Source: a virus. From it: 64,000 nucleotides of DNA. Below are positions 51,612-59,410 of this stretch, piece after piece. Every line of letters begins with the position of its first letter. Position 1 is the first letter of the stretch. The notes under the pieces are model-generated. The model was not told the DNA's origin and ran no database searches. It saw nothing but the letters and a program-made list of their open reading frames with translations. Position numbers and translations under genes: made by a program. The stretch spans positions 22,747-86,746 of IMG/VR virus record IMGVR_UViG_3300021368_000004, one strand, 5' to 3'.

Positions 51612-52595
51612 TTAAAATAAGTCGTCGGCTGATATACCTTGACCTTTTGCATATTCAACAGGACGCTTCTGAAAGAAGTCAGTCATGTTGGCACCATATA
51701 GTTCTTCATCAAACCAGAACGTTTTATCTATGTGTGCCTGATCATATACAATCTCACTATTGTCAAAGCCAATCTGATCTAGCGAATCCGCCATACGCTT
51801 GGCAATGAATGATTTCAAAATAGGTGCACTTAAACCATCAACCTCATAATCTCCCATGATCCAGTCAATTACTTTGCTTTCGGCTTTTAGTGATTCAATA
51901 CACTCATGTTGAATGCGATCCTGAAGTTCTTGATCGAACAACTCAGGATATTCTTCACGTAATGTCTGAATCAGTTTGATGCCAACTTGAGCATGTAACA
52001 TTTCTTCATTACGTGTATATTGTACTTGTTGAGCACAATCTTTCATGACAGCTTTATTGCGGTTCATATGCATGATGATATAAAACTGACTGAATAGACT
52101 TACGTTCTCAACGAACAATGTGAATAGAATAATAGAATAGACGTATTGCTTCTTGTCATCTTCGTAATGCTTCTCAAGATATTTACGTAGATAATCTACA
52201 CGCCCGCGGATCACCTTTTCGTTTAGGTTCTCTTCGAATACATGTGTTAAATGCAATACTTCTAAAATCTTTTCGTATGCCAAGTTATGGATAACTTCTG
52301 AGTTAGCCATGGCATAACCAAGATCTTTAATTGATGGGTGAGGTAAATGTTTACCAACGTCTGCCCAAAAACTTTTCACCGCAATCTCAATCTGTCCAAT
52401 AGCAGACATAGTCTTTACTATTACTTCTTGTTCTTGTTTAGTTAAGTCTGTTTTAAATTGAGAATAGTCTGAACGGAAATTAAATTCGTCGGGTGTCCAG
52501 AACCCTTTCCAGATTGCATCGATGAACTGCTTCGTCCACGGATAGAGATCTGGTTTGCGTGCGATCTGTTCTTGAAATAGCATGCGATACTCCAT
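51612..52595 (-). CDS. nrdB: Ribonucleotide reductase class I, small subunit NrdB
   Basis: 327 residues. SEVIHNLAYEKIL has E-x2-H-x3-Y, equal to the E115/H118/Y122 site of E. coli; LFVENVSLFSQF and RNEEMLHAQVG give the other metal ligands. The radical Tyr is therefore kept. It lies 10 bases before nrdA in the operon. Its leader carries a large hairpin and a consensus promoter. Confidence 0.92.
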   Translation of the reverse strand: MEYRMLFQEQIARKPDLYPWTKQFIDAIWKGFWTPDEFNFRSDYSQFKTDLTKQEQEVIVKTMSAIGQIEIAVKSFWADVGKHLPHPSIKDLGYAMANSEVIHNLAYEKILEVLHLTHVFEENLNEKVIRGRVDYLRKYLEKHYEDDKKQYVYSIILFTLFVENVSLFSQFYIIMHMNRNKAVMKDCAQQVQYTRNEEMLHAQVGIKLIQTLREEYPELFDQELQDRIQHECIESLKAESKVIDWIMGDYEVDGLSAPILKSFIAKRMADSLDQIGFDNSEIVYDQAHIDKTFWFDEELYGANMTDFFQKRPVEYAKGQGISADDLF

Positions 52596-52605
52596 CTAAG
52601 CATAA

Positions 52606-52645
52606 GGAATTGCCCCCGCAAAATCGGCCGATTAAGCGGCATTCC
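52606..52645 (-). promoter_or_regulatory. Stem-loop in the nrdB leader
   Basis: On the RNA strand the segment starts GGAATGCCGC and ends GGGGGCAATTCC, able to pair as GGAAT/ATTCC plus GCC/GGC with an inner near-palindrome (CCGCTTAATCGG / CCGATTTTGCGG, 10 of 12). It ends about 10 bases before the nrdB ATG, which lacks a clear Shine-Dalgarno sequence. Confidence 0.5.
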
Positions 52646-52673
52646 AGGTTTTAATTGTTTTTGATTATGTGAT

Positions 52674-52702
52674 ATTATATATCAGATTGCAAATCTTGTA
52701 AA
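52674..52702 (-). promoter_or_regulatory. Promoter for nrdB-nrdA (TTTACA / TATAAT)
   Basis: On the minus strand: TTTACA (52702-52697), 17 bases, TATAAT (52679-52674). Same spacing as the TGTACA sites, with a sequence close to the host sigma-70 consensus. Confidence 0.7.
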
Positions 52703-52721
52703 CAGCTAAATCTAGCTGTTT
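52700..52721. repeat. Inverted repeat AAACAGCTA / TAGCTGTTT
   Basis: Perfect 9-base arms and a 4-base loop, overlapping the -35 element of the nrdB promoter. It could be an operator or the terminator hairpin after the spanin genes, although the following T-run on the minus strand is short. Confidence 0.5.
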
Positions 52722-52756
52722 TGAAAAAAAATATACATTATTTTGTAAAAAAAATT

Positions 52757-53134
52757 TTATTCTTTTTCTTCTTCTACCGGTTCAGGTTCGGTAGGAGTTA
52801 CGGCTTCTTCGTAATATGCAATGATAGATTGTTGTTGCTTAATGTAACGACGTAGATCGCCAATGCCTATGGAAAGATTCTCATAACCTTTAGGTGTGAT
52901 AGCAATAAATACTACGTTGCCGGTTTTCTCACGAACCTCGGCAAGTTTCTCTTCTAGGTTTTCTTCTGTAATGACAAACCAATCGACAGGTGGCATTTCA
53001 ACTTTAGCAGGACGTTCTTGAACCGGTATGGTCTTCTCAACGTACTCAGTCGTTACCACTACCTCCGGCTCCACTGTCCTCCCCAGACACCCCGCCAGTA
53101 GTATCGGGCTCATCAGAAGGACGGGTAGTTTCAT
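52757..53134 (-). CDS. Outer-membrane lipoprotein, probable o-spanin (Rz1-like)
   Basis: 125 residues from the ATG at 53134. Signal MKLPVLLMSPILLAGC has a lipobox (LAGC) with the acylated Cys at residue 16. The mature part includes VDWFVITEENLEEKLAEVRE and an acidic tail (PTEPEPVEEEKE). The start lies 89 bases inside the upstream gene in another frame, as in overlapping Rz/Rz1 pairs. No strong ribosome-binding site. Family is common in marine T4-like phages; spanin role is inferred. Confidence 0.65.
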   Translation of the reverse strand: MKLPVLLMSPILLAGCLGRTVEPEVVVTTEYVEKTIPVQERPAKVEMPPVDWFVITEENLEEKLAEVREKTGNVVFIAITPKGYENLSIGIGDLRRYIKQQQSIIAYYEEAVTPTEPEPVEEEKE

Positions 53135-53495
53135 TTTCGATACGATCGATGAGCCTACCAACTGCTCTGTCAATTCTATCTTCGAGTCCTTGTGCATCTG
53201 TTAATGCCTCCATAGTCAAATCAATTTTAGCAAAGACACCACGTAATTTGTTCAAATGTTCATTTGATGCTTGTAGTCTCTTTGATAAATCTCTGTTAAG
53301 TTTTTCGTTCTTCTCAGCATCAGCCTTCATAGTGTTTACAGTATTCTGTAATGTCTCAGCAGCTGATTTTAGCTTTACATTGTTTTCTCTCAATGTATTC
53401 ATAGTTTCTTGTGACCATAGGTAATAGCTATAACCACCATAGCCTACGCCACCGAGTAAAGAAACAAGTATAAAAAATAAATAAATCTTAGCCAT
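53046..53495 (-). CDS. Inner-membrane coiled-coil protein, probable i-spanin (Rz-like)
   Basis: 149 residues. One N-terminal transmembrane helix (IYLFFILVSLLGGVGYGGYS), then periplasmic coiled coil (LRENNVKLKSAAETLQNTVN onward), then a Gly/Ser-rich end (DTTGGVSGEDSGAGGSGND). Topology is that of a Rz-type spanin. It overlaps the lipoprotein gene by 89 bases in another frame. Together they would fuse the host membranes in lysis. Confidence 0.65.
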   Translation of the reverse strand: MAKIYLFFILVSLLGGVGYGGYSYYLWSQETMNTLRENNVKLKSAAETLQNTVNTMKADAEKNEKLNRDLSKRLQASNEHLNKLRGVFAKIDLTMEALTDAQGLEDRIDRAVGRLIDRIENETTRPSDEPDTTGGVSGEDSGAGGSGND

Positions 53496-53670
53496 TTTGT
53501 TGATGTATATAGTCTCTAAAACGTTTTAGTAAGACTGTCCTTTTCTTTGATCGTCTATCAGTTACGTTAATAGGTTTGAAAGCTTTACGAGCATGTGGTG
53601 CTAAGTCTACTCCACCGTGCGCTACTGAATTAGTAGGTGCATCTTCTTCCATTTCTTTTTTCTTCTTCAT
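53488..53670 (-). CDS. Small basic protein (60 residues)
   Basis: MKKKKEMEEDAPTNSVAHGG and a C-terminal KKRTVLLKRFRDYIHQQNG. Short, basic, helical end; similar short proteins occur in marine T4-like phages. Overlaps both neighbours. Function unknown. Confidence 0.55.
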   Translation of the reverse strand: MKKKKEMEEDAPTNSVAHGGVDLAPHARKAFKPINVTDRRSKKRTVLLKRFRDYIHQQNG

Positions 53671-54224
53671 TTCGATATCTCCGAAACAGTAAAGTATATT
53701 TTTCTTTGAGTACGCTGATGTACACCTTCATAGATATCCAGTCCGGCAACATCTCCTACTGGAAAGCAATCATCTAAAATACGAATCTTATCTTTTCTTT
53801 TTACAAGCATTTCATGAGATTCGTTTAGCATTTTATCATTTAACACATGATAAACGCCTGGTGATATTTGTTTTTCGTCTAGCATAAACCACTGAGAATT
53901 TTCGTTGATTAGGTCCAATGGATCGATACCTGATTCTTCGAGAGCTCTCTCAGGGTTTACGCCATACTTTTCTTTTAATAAGAACAGAGCGGAAGCGAAG
54001 GAACCGACTTTACCGCCTGGTATTAATTTTTTTATATTATAAACTAGTCTATGGAATAATGTATACGCACCTTTTTCTGCTGATGTTTCGGGACTTCTTA
54101 ATTTTTTACCCTTAGCATCGATAAGACCCATCTTAAACGCCTTGGTCTTATCAAACGAAGTCGTTAAAAGTTTTAAAAATCTAATCGTATATACCAGATC
54201 TCCGGCACGTGTCAATATGGGCAT
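53667..54224 (-). CDS. Conserved phage protein, unknown (185 residues)
   Basis: GDLVYTIRFLKLLTTSFDKT and AFKMGLIDAKGKKLRSPETS, then EKGAYTLFHRLVYNIKKLI, are conserved across marine T4-like phages without known function. Helical first half, beta second half. AAGGAAAAT ribosome-binding site. Confidence 0.7.
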   Translation of the reverse strand: MPILTRAGDLVYTIRFLKLLTTSFDKTKAFKMGLIDAKGKKLRSPETSAEKGAYTLFHRLVYNIKKLIPGGKVGSFASALFLLKEKYGVNPERALEESGIDPLDLINENSQWFMLDEKQISPGVYHVLNDKMLNESHEMLVKRKDKIRILDDCFPVGDVAGLDIYEGVHQRTQRKIYFTVSEISK

Positions 54225-54586
54225 CAGATTTTCCTTAACGCTTCGATTGCATTCTTATCCATTTTAATATCTACCATCTGAGTATCCGTTATATGTCTAA
54301 GGAATACTAAGAATGGTTTTATTACTTCTAGTTGTTCTTTATTCATCTTAAATAATAAAATATTCAAGGCTGCTTCGATACCAAATACGTTGAAGATAAC
54401 TATAACATGATTTAGTATCAAGCGATCAGATAATTGACCTGTTTCTAAGTATCGGTTAACTAACCGCTTGATGTATTTAAACCTGTTAAGGTCCTCGTTA
54501 AACTCTTCAGCATCTATTCCTAATGGACTATAATAATTCTTGGCCGCATATAGGAACAAGTTCGCATCATTTAATTCAATTTTCAT
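54224..54586 (-). CDS. DUF7207-type conserved phage protein
   Basis: 120 residues. NDANLFLYAAKNYYSPLGID then FKYIKRLVNRYLETGQLSDR and LILNHVIVIFNVFGIEAALN are the family signature. All-helical. No function known. Overlaps its neighbour by one base. Confidence 0.7.
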   Translation of the reverse strand: MKIELNDANLFLYAAKNYYSPLGIDAEEFNEDLNRFKYIKRLVNRYLETGQLSDRLILNHVIVIFNVFGIEAALNILLFKMNKEQLEVIKPFLVFLRHITDTQMVDIKMDKNAIEALRKI

Positions 54587-54589
54587 TTT

Positions 54590-54901
54590 CTACGTCTTTT
54601 TCAATATACCTTTCATTGTATTTATTAACGTAGTTTTTGTTTTACGGCGGTCTAGTTCTACACCATTTTCTCGACCAAGTTCTTCTAGTTCCACTTTAGT
54701 CATGCTTTCTAGATCGCCTTCGTTTAATGTTTCAAGTGTTGGGGCTGGAGCCGGATCGGCTTCGGTCAACGTTTGTTCACCTTGCGCTGCTGTCCACTCA
54801 TCGATTTCTTCTTGAGTAAAATCCCAACGCACCATAATCCGACCATCTTCCCGCATCCACCCTCGTAGCGTGGGTACGCAATCTGCTGGTCCTGATATCA
54901 T
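54590..54901 (-). CDS. Small protein with SAP/HeH-like C-terminal helices
   Basis: 103 residues. Residues 67-97 (MTKVELEELGRENGVELDRR, then KTKTTLINTM) match the SAP/LEM-type helix-extended-helix DNA-binding motif. An acidic Pro/Ala linker precedes it. Start overlaps the upstream stop (TAATG). Confidence 0.6.
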   Translation of the reverse strand: MISGPADCVPTLRGWMREDGRIMVRWDFTQEEIDEWTAAQGEQTLTEADPAPAPTLETLNEGDLESMTKVELEELGRENGVELDRRKTKTTLINTMKGILKKT

Positions 54902-55716
54902 TATTTGTCCTCTACTTTTTTCATAGTTTCGGCTTTAGCAGCCTTTTTATTTACTTCGTCTTTTGCCTGATTAGGCACAGTTCTCATAAGATCTTGTTGA
55001 TTCTTAGCAACAACCTTTGCAGCATCAACTGCATCATCAGGTACTTGATTACCTTCATGATCTTTAATCCATTGAGCAGCGGCTGCAGAAATATGATCTT
55101 GACTTTGATTTACCGTATCAGCTGTATCGTCTTTTAATTTCTTATCTGCAGGAATCATTTGCTCAGGTGGAACGGCATTCTGATTAACCACATTCTTTTC
55201 CATGATTCGCTGATAGATCGGCCATTTAGTTTCTTCATTTTTATGCATCATTTCACGTGTACACTTCTTGACCTCAGAAACACTGCAACCATATTTCTCA
55301 GCAGCCATTTCATACGAACACTTTGAGTCATTCATATACATCTTAGCAGCTTTAATAATATGAGCACCGTATCCTTCTTGAGCCATATTACTATCTGAGC
55401 TCATAGCTTTTTCACCTTTTTCCTTTTTCTTCTTAGGATTCATAACCACTTCTTCATCTTCATTTTGGGATTTTTTCTCTTTCATGTGATAGCCTTTGTT
55501 ATCACAATGATCACATCCCTCACCTTTACATTTTGGACATTCAACCTTATCATGGCTGTCTTCGTCCATCTTTTTCTTTTTGCGCATCATAGCGAAATCA
55601 GTTCCGTCGATGTCACCATCTCCGTCTTTGTCTAATTTCTTCTGACCACCTTTTAATTTTTCTTGGACTTGCTGGTAAGCCTGCCCAATGCTTTCGATAT
55701 ATTTTTTATTTTCCAT
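54901..55716 (-). CDS. Head-region protein with EF-hand and DnaJ-like zinc motif
   Basis: 271 residues. DKDGDGDIDGTDF near residue 30 is an EF-hand loop. CPKCKGEGCDHCDNKGYH near 60-77 is a CxxCxGxxC-type zinc motif as in DnaJ. The rest is Lys/Glu-rich and helical, a composition seen in core or scaffold proteins. It lies in the block of lysine-rich proteins. A prohead-core role is plausible but unproven. AGGAAGGA ribosome-binding site. Confidence 0.6.
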   Translation of the reverse strand: MENKKYIESIGQAYQQVQEKLKGGQKKLDKDGDGDIDGTDFAMMRKKKKMDEDSHDKVECPKCKGEGCDHCDNKGYHMKEKKSQNEDEEVVMNPKKKKEKGEKAMSSDSNMAQEGYGAHIIKAAKMYMNDSKCSYEMAAEKYGCSVSEVKKCTREMMHKNEETKWPIYQRIMEKNVVNQNAVPPEQMIPADKKLKDDTADTVNQSQDHISAAAAQWIKDHEGNQVPDDAVDAAKVVAKNQQDLMRTVPNQAKDEVNKKAAKAETMKKVEDK

Positions 55717-55729
55717 TGGTTCCTTCCTT

Positions 55730-56008
55730 TTACATCCATATTTGGGCGGCTATGGCGCCGGCGGCTGCCACTATGGCAATCCAGAATAATTTATTTATAA
55801 CACGAATTGTGTGAGCGTTATCACCAACCGTTTTTTCTATTGCATCTAACTTTTCTGAAAACTTATTCATACGTTCCCATGAGTTAGTACGATACTCATT
55901 ATAAGTATCCATCTTCTCTTCAAACCTGGCAATAGCAACAAGTGCTTCACCTAGTTTATCTAATTTTTGTTCTATGCGATCAAGTCGCTTACCAGTTGCT
56001 TCGGCCAT
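55730..56008 (-). CDS. Coiled-coil protein with C-terminal membrane helix (XhlA-like)
   Basis: 92 residues from the ATG at 56008, which overlaps the upstream TAA (a GTG 12 bases earlier is possible). RLDRIEQKLDKLGEALVAIA then a second coiled-coil segment, ending in a transmembrane helix (LFWIAIVAAAGAIAAQIWM). This is the layout of XhlA/haemolysin-type proteins. The role in this phage is unknown. Confidence 0.55.
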   Translation of the reverse strand: MAEATGKRLDRIEQKLDKLGEALVAIARFEEKMDTYNEYRTNSWERMNKFSEKLDAIEKTVGDNAHTIRVINKLFWIAIVAAAGAIAAQIWM

Positions 56009-56628
56009 TAGCACTTCCACCTTCTTCGTGCAGCTTTACCTCTTTCACCTGTCCAACCCCGTGATCTAGCACAGAAAGACTTACGTCTCTTTGCATCCTT
56101 ACTACCGCGTTTTACTTTACCGGTTACTGCTGTTTGTAATTTACTTCCAGGGTTTTTTGCACGGAAAGCTGCGACTCCCTTTTTAGTCATACCAGCGCCG
56201 TCTTTAGTCGATAGAAAGTTACCACTCTTTTTAGAAGTGCTAATAGGATTTGAGTCTCTATCTTCTTTACGAATTAGTTTATTATCATTTCTTGAAATGC
56301 GATGTAACTGAGCTGTACCTTTCTTAGATCGAACTATATGTACAGGCTTCTTTTCTTTATCTTCGTTCTTCTTATCAAGTTTCTTACGAAGATCTTTTAA
56401 ACTCATCTTCAATTTATCTTTATCTACACCAACGTTCTTATTAATACCAGTCTTTGTAATATTCTTCATGCTTAATGAAAGTTCATCAAGATCACCTTCT
56501 TTGATACCAACTTTTTTCATAAGCATCCCCATTGCTTTTTCCATATCTTTATTATCAAGCTTTTTATCAAGCTTGGCTACTTCTTTATCGAGAGCGGCTA
56601 TTTGATCTGGATTCAGTGACTTTGGCAT
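56008..56628 (-). CDS. DUF6321-type basic head-region protein
   Basis: 206 residues from the ATG at 56628. The C-terminal 60 residues (GAGMTKKGVAAFRAKNPGSK, LQTAVTGKVKRGSKDAKRRK, SFCARSRGWTGERGKAARRR) match the DUF6321 family. The middle is Lys/Asp-rich and helical. Such proteins cluster with lysine-rich, probably head-located proteins in marine phages. DNA binding in the capsid is plausible. Confidence 0.65.
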   Translation of the reverse strand: MPKSLNPDQIAALDKEVAKLDKKLDNKDMEKAMGMLMKKVGIKEGDLDELSLSMKNITKTGINKNVGVDKDKLKMSLKDLRKKLDKKNEDKEKKPVHIVRSKKGTAQLHRISRNDNKLIRKEDRDSNPISTSKKSGNFLSTKDGAGMTKKGVAAFRAKNPGSKLQTAVTGKVKRGSKDAKRRKSFCARSRGWTGERGKAARRRWKC

Positions 56629-56629
56629 A

Positions 56630-57481
56630 TTATTTCTTCTTATCGTAACCGTGGAATTTACGGAACTGACGAACACCTTTTCTATCTGACATTGCCATAC
56701 CCGCTGCTCTTTTACGAAGAGTATTCTTTTCTTTATCTATGTCATCACCCTTACCACGTACAATCTTAGCTGTAGCAGAGTTACGAGCTCTATCCATTGA
56801 GTACTTAGCTTTTTGACGATAGCTCATATGATCCTTATCTTTATCAAGAACTTCGTTTTTCTCAGGTGGTTTCTTTTTAAATGTATCTAAACCTTTACCA
56901 GCCATACGATCAGGCTTACTAGACTGAGATGTCGCAATACGTTTCATTGCTCCTTCATTCTTCATATCATCTTTAGATGGTATTCTGAATGGTGCTTTCT
57001 TCAGAGTAACGGCTTTCTTACCTTTTTCAGATGATTGTGCAGACTTTGCAAGTTTCTTCATCAAAGCAGCGTTTTGATTTTCATTCTTAGGTACACAATT
57101 AGGTACCATCTTGCCACCTTTTTTCTTCATTCCAACCTGCTTATGAGTATCCCAACATGCTTCGTTAGGACCTGGATTAGTAGACTTCTTAGCAACTGCT
57201 TTATCTCTTTTAAGCATCTTTGCAATTTTTGCCAGCTTTTCTTTATCATTATCTTTCATTTTAAAGTCTTTAGGCGTAATGATAGTACCTTCTTTATTCA
57301 TCTTCTTTACCTCGTCTGCTTTAGCTGTAGCGGCACCATGTCGGTACTTAATTTGGTGGGGCATTTTATTATGTGGCTTTACGTTTACACGACCATCTTT
57401 ATGTACGTGTATTACTTTATGAGCATCACCTTTATGTGGTCCTCGTGTAACTGTAACAGTATCCCCTACCTTATGTGCCAT
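56630..57481 (-). CDS. Basic head-region protein with KOW motif
   Basis: 283 residues. Residues 4-36 (VGDTVTVTRGPHKGDAHKVI, HVHKDGRVNVKP) form a KOW domain. The block CWDTHKQVGMKKKGGKMVPN is shared by many head proteins of this group. Very Lys-rich overall. Located between DUF6321 and DUF5824-type genes; likely to bind DNA or RNA. Confidence 0.65.
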   Translation of the reverse strand: MAHKVGDTVTVTRGPHKGDAHKVIHVHKDGRVNVKPHNKMPHQIKYRHGAATAKADEVKKMNKEGTIITPKDFKMKDNDKEKLAKIAKMLKRDKAVAKKSTNPGPNEACWDTHKQVGMKKKGGKMVPNCVPKNENQNAALMKKLAKSAQSSEKGKKAVTLKKAPFRIPSKDDMKNEGAMKRIATSQSSKPDRMAGKGLDTFKKKPPEKNEVLDKDKDHMSYRQKAKYSMDRARNSATAKIVRGKGDDIDKEKNTLRKRAAGMAMSDRKGVRQFRKFHGYDKKK

Positions 57482-57484
57482 TTT

Positions 57485-57727
57485 TTATCCCTTTACCTTT
57501 GCCGCAAGGTCTTTATCTGCTCCGCCCCACGTTCCTGATGATTTTGTTGTGAATGAATTAACTCTAGCCATAGCCCACTGTTGTGGAGTAGTGCCCGGTC
57601 TGTGACCTGTTTTCCATGCAGCCATACCTCTATTGTATACCTGCTTTAGTACACTCAATGGCATGCCTGTTTTCTTAGCTTTATTCTTCAAGCCTTCGTT
57701 TTCAGTGATGTACTGGCTAAACTTAAT
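57485..57727 (-). CDS. DUF5824-type basic protein with capsid-targeting-like N-terminus
   Basis: 80 residues from the ATG at 57727 (AAGGGC upstream), chosen because it gives the N-terminus MIKFSQYITEN shared with neighbours and because translation is coupled to the gene before (overlap). The rest, KKTGMPLSVLKQVYNRGMAA then WKTGHRPGTTPQQWAMARVN and TWGGADKDLA, is the DUF5824 family. Predicted cleavage after ITE. Confidence 0.7.
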   Translation of the reverse strand: MKFSQYITENEGLKNKAKKTGMPLSVLKQVYNRGMAAWKTGHRPGTTPQQWAMARVNSFTTKSSGTWGGADKDLAAKVKG

Positions 57728-57941
57728 CATTTTTGCCCTTACGCTTATTGTCTGGATGACCTCTACCGCCATCTGCTTTGTTTGCCCATACTGCTTTACG
57801 CTGTGCAGCTGATACATAACCTTCTTCTTTTTCTTTTTCGGCTTCTTTTTCAGCTTTAGATTTGCCAAATTTATCTTTCATGGGAGTCATTGAGCGTGCA
57901 ATCTCTTGAAGATTCTCCCGTAACTCGAAATAACTTTTCAT
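57723..57941 (-). CDS. Small basic protein with capsid-targeting-like N-terminus
   Basis: 72 residues. N-terminus MKSYFELRENLQEIA parallels its neighbours; the second half YVSAAQRKAVWANKADGGRG then HPDNKRKGKND is a motif shared by marine phage structural proteins. Strongly basic. Confidence 0.65.
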   Translation of the reverse strand: MKSYFELRENLQEIARSMTPMKDKFGKSKAEKEAEKEKEEGYVSAAQRKAVWANKADGGRGHPDNKRKGKND

Positions 57942-59044
57942 TAGTCGTCTCCAAACATTTGTTTAAATTTCTTAGTATGTTTACTAGGTTTAGTTTTTGC
58001 ACCAGCGTCACCAGGAGCTGGCTTATATGATTTAGGATCTCCGTCTGGCATCTTAGCTTGACGCTTGAATTGTGCATCACGCTTTACCTTTGTAGACTTT
58101 TTCAATCCCTTATGATATGCAGCCGGCTGAGAACCGTCACGATCTTTAATTTCTGGATCCTGAGATTCTTTAGGTGCAAATTTCTTTTTTATATCTTTCA
58201 CTGATGCATCGGTACCATAATCGTAAACCTTCTCAACAGCATTTAACCATTGGCGAGTCTTGTTGCCATTTGCTTCAACGATCACATAGTTGGTACCACA
58301 AACTGTAATGGTACCAACTTCATTCGTCTCTTTTATAATGACCTCATCACCCTCACTAAATAGTTGTCCCTCTACATAAGCTTCACGCTCTGGAGAGACT
58401 GAGTCAAATTGTATCATATTTTTAAATTCTTTTGTTTCTTTGAGTCCGAGTCCTTTTCGAACATCATTAAATAATTTCTTAGCATCGTTATTAGACATTG
58501 CATTAGGTAAACCTTGTGCAAATTTAGAGAAATCATTGTCAGTTGCATACTTACGCTGCTTAGTGCCTGATGCACCTTCAGCTCCTTCAGCATCTGGATC
58601 TCTTTGACCAGCCGATACTATCTTAATTCCGTCTTTAAAGTTATAAAATCCATGCCGGCCTTTCTTGCCGTTATACATGTTTAACCTTTTACTATATTCG
58701 TTCACACGATCAGAACCAGCAACCATTACTACGCTGTTAAATCCTTCATCGTATAATGCAGATAGTGCTGCAAAAGGTGTTTTAGCTTTCTTGTTCATCA
58801 TTACCTGACGAGCATGCTTAGGAAACATCTTGCGCACATACTTAATTTTTGAATTGTATGGGATTGGATTTTTCTTATCATTTGATAGTGATAAGAATAC
58901 ACGGTATGGATTGCGTCCTGATGCAGACGCAAGTTTATCTAATAACTTACCATGACCTATAGTGGGAGGATTCATTCTACCGAAGGTAAAATAAACTGTT
59001 TTTTCCTCCTCAACCAGAAATTGAGAAAAACTATTAATAGGCAT
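57941..59044 (-). CDS. Nucleotidylyltransferase-fold protein, probably packaged in the head
   Basis: 367 residues. INSFSQFLVEEEK forms a capsid-targeting-like start; then FGRMNPPTIGHGKLL (T28-x-G-H31) and VVMVAGSDRVNEYSKRL (about 105-121) are the two signature motifs of the cytidylyltransferase/NMN-adenylyltransferase superfamily. Residues about 230-275 (LFSEGDEVIIKETNEVGTIT) look KOW-like, and the last 80 residues are a basic tail. It would bind a nucleotide. Fusion to a basic tail suggests a virion-carried protein. Confidence 0.65.
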   Translation of the reverse strand: MPINSFSQFLVEEEKTVYFTFGRMNPPTIGHGKLLDKLASASGRNPYRVFLSLSNDKKNPIPYNSKIKYVRKMFPKHARQVMMNKKAKTPFAALSALYDEGFNSVVMVAGSDRVNEYSKRLNMYNGKKGRHGFYNFKDGIKIVSAGQRDPDAEGAEGASGTKQRKYATDNDFSKFAQGLPNAMSNNDAKKLFNDVRKGLGLKETKEFKNMIQFDSVSPEREAYVEGQLFSEGDEVIIKETNEVGTITVCGTNYVIVEANGNKTRQWLNAVEKVYDYGTDASVKDIKKKFAPKESQDPEIKDRDGSQPAAYHKGLKKSTKVKRDAQFKRQAKMPDGDPKSYKPAPGDAGAKTKPSKHTKKFKQMFGDD

Positions 59045-59410
59045 TTACTTACCGCGTTTCCTTTGTAACTCTTGTTTACGCTTGTCTTTTCGCATACGTT
59101 TACCTAAATTTGCAATACGACCTGCAATTTTATCTAAACGTTTTTCAAGCGCTCCTTTTTGAGCTGCGGATAACTCGGACTTTGCTCTGCCTTTAGATAT
59201 CTTTTTACCTACATCTTTACGTGCTTGTCTCTGAGCACGACGATCTAGGCGTTTCTTATCGGCGATTTTGAACTTCAATCGCTTCTTGCCAATAGCAAGC
59301 TTAGCTTTGTTCTTCTTCATCATGACTTTTGCCCTACGTCTCTGCGCAGGAGTCCATGCTCGCTCATCTAATTCATCGTAGTTCTCTACGAATTCTCTGA
59401 ATTTTAACAT
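59045..59410 (-). CDS. Lys/Arg-rich protein with capsid-targeting-like N-terminus
   Basis: 121 residues, about 35% Lys+Arg. Starts MLKFREFVENYDELDERAW, then histone-like basic helices (RRRAKVMMKKNKAKLAIGKK and so on). Likely packed with the DNA. No known family. Confidence 0.6.
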   Translation of the reverse strand: MLKFREFVENYDELDERAWTPAQRRRAKVMMKKNKAKLAIGKKRLKFKIADKKRLDRRAQRQARKDVGKKISKGRAKSELSAAQKGALEKRLDKIAGRIANLGKRMRKDKRKQELQRKRGK

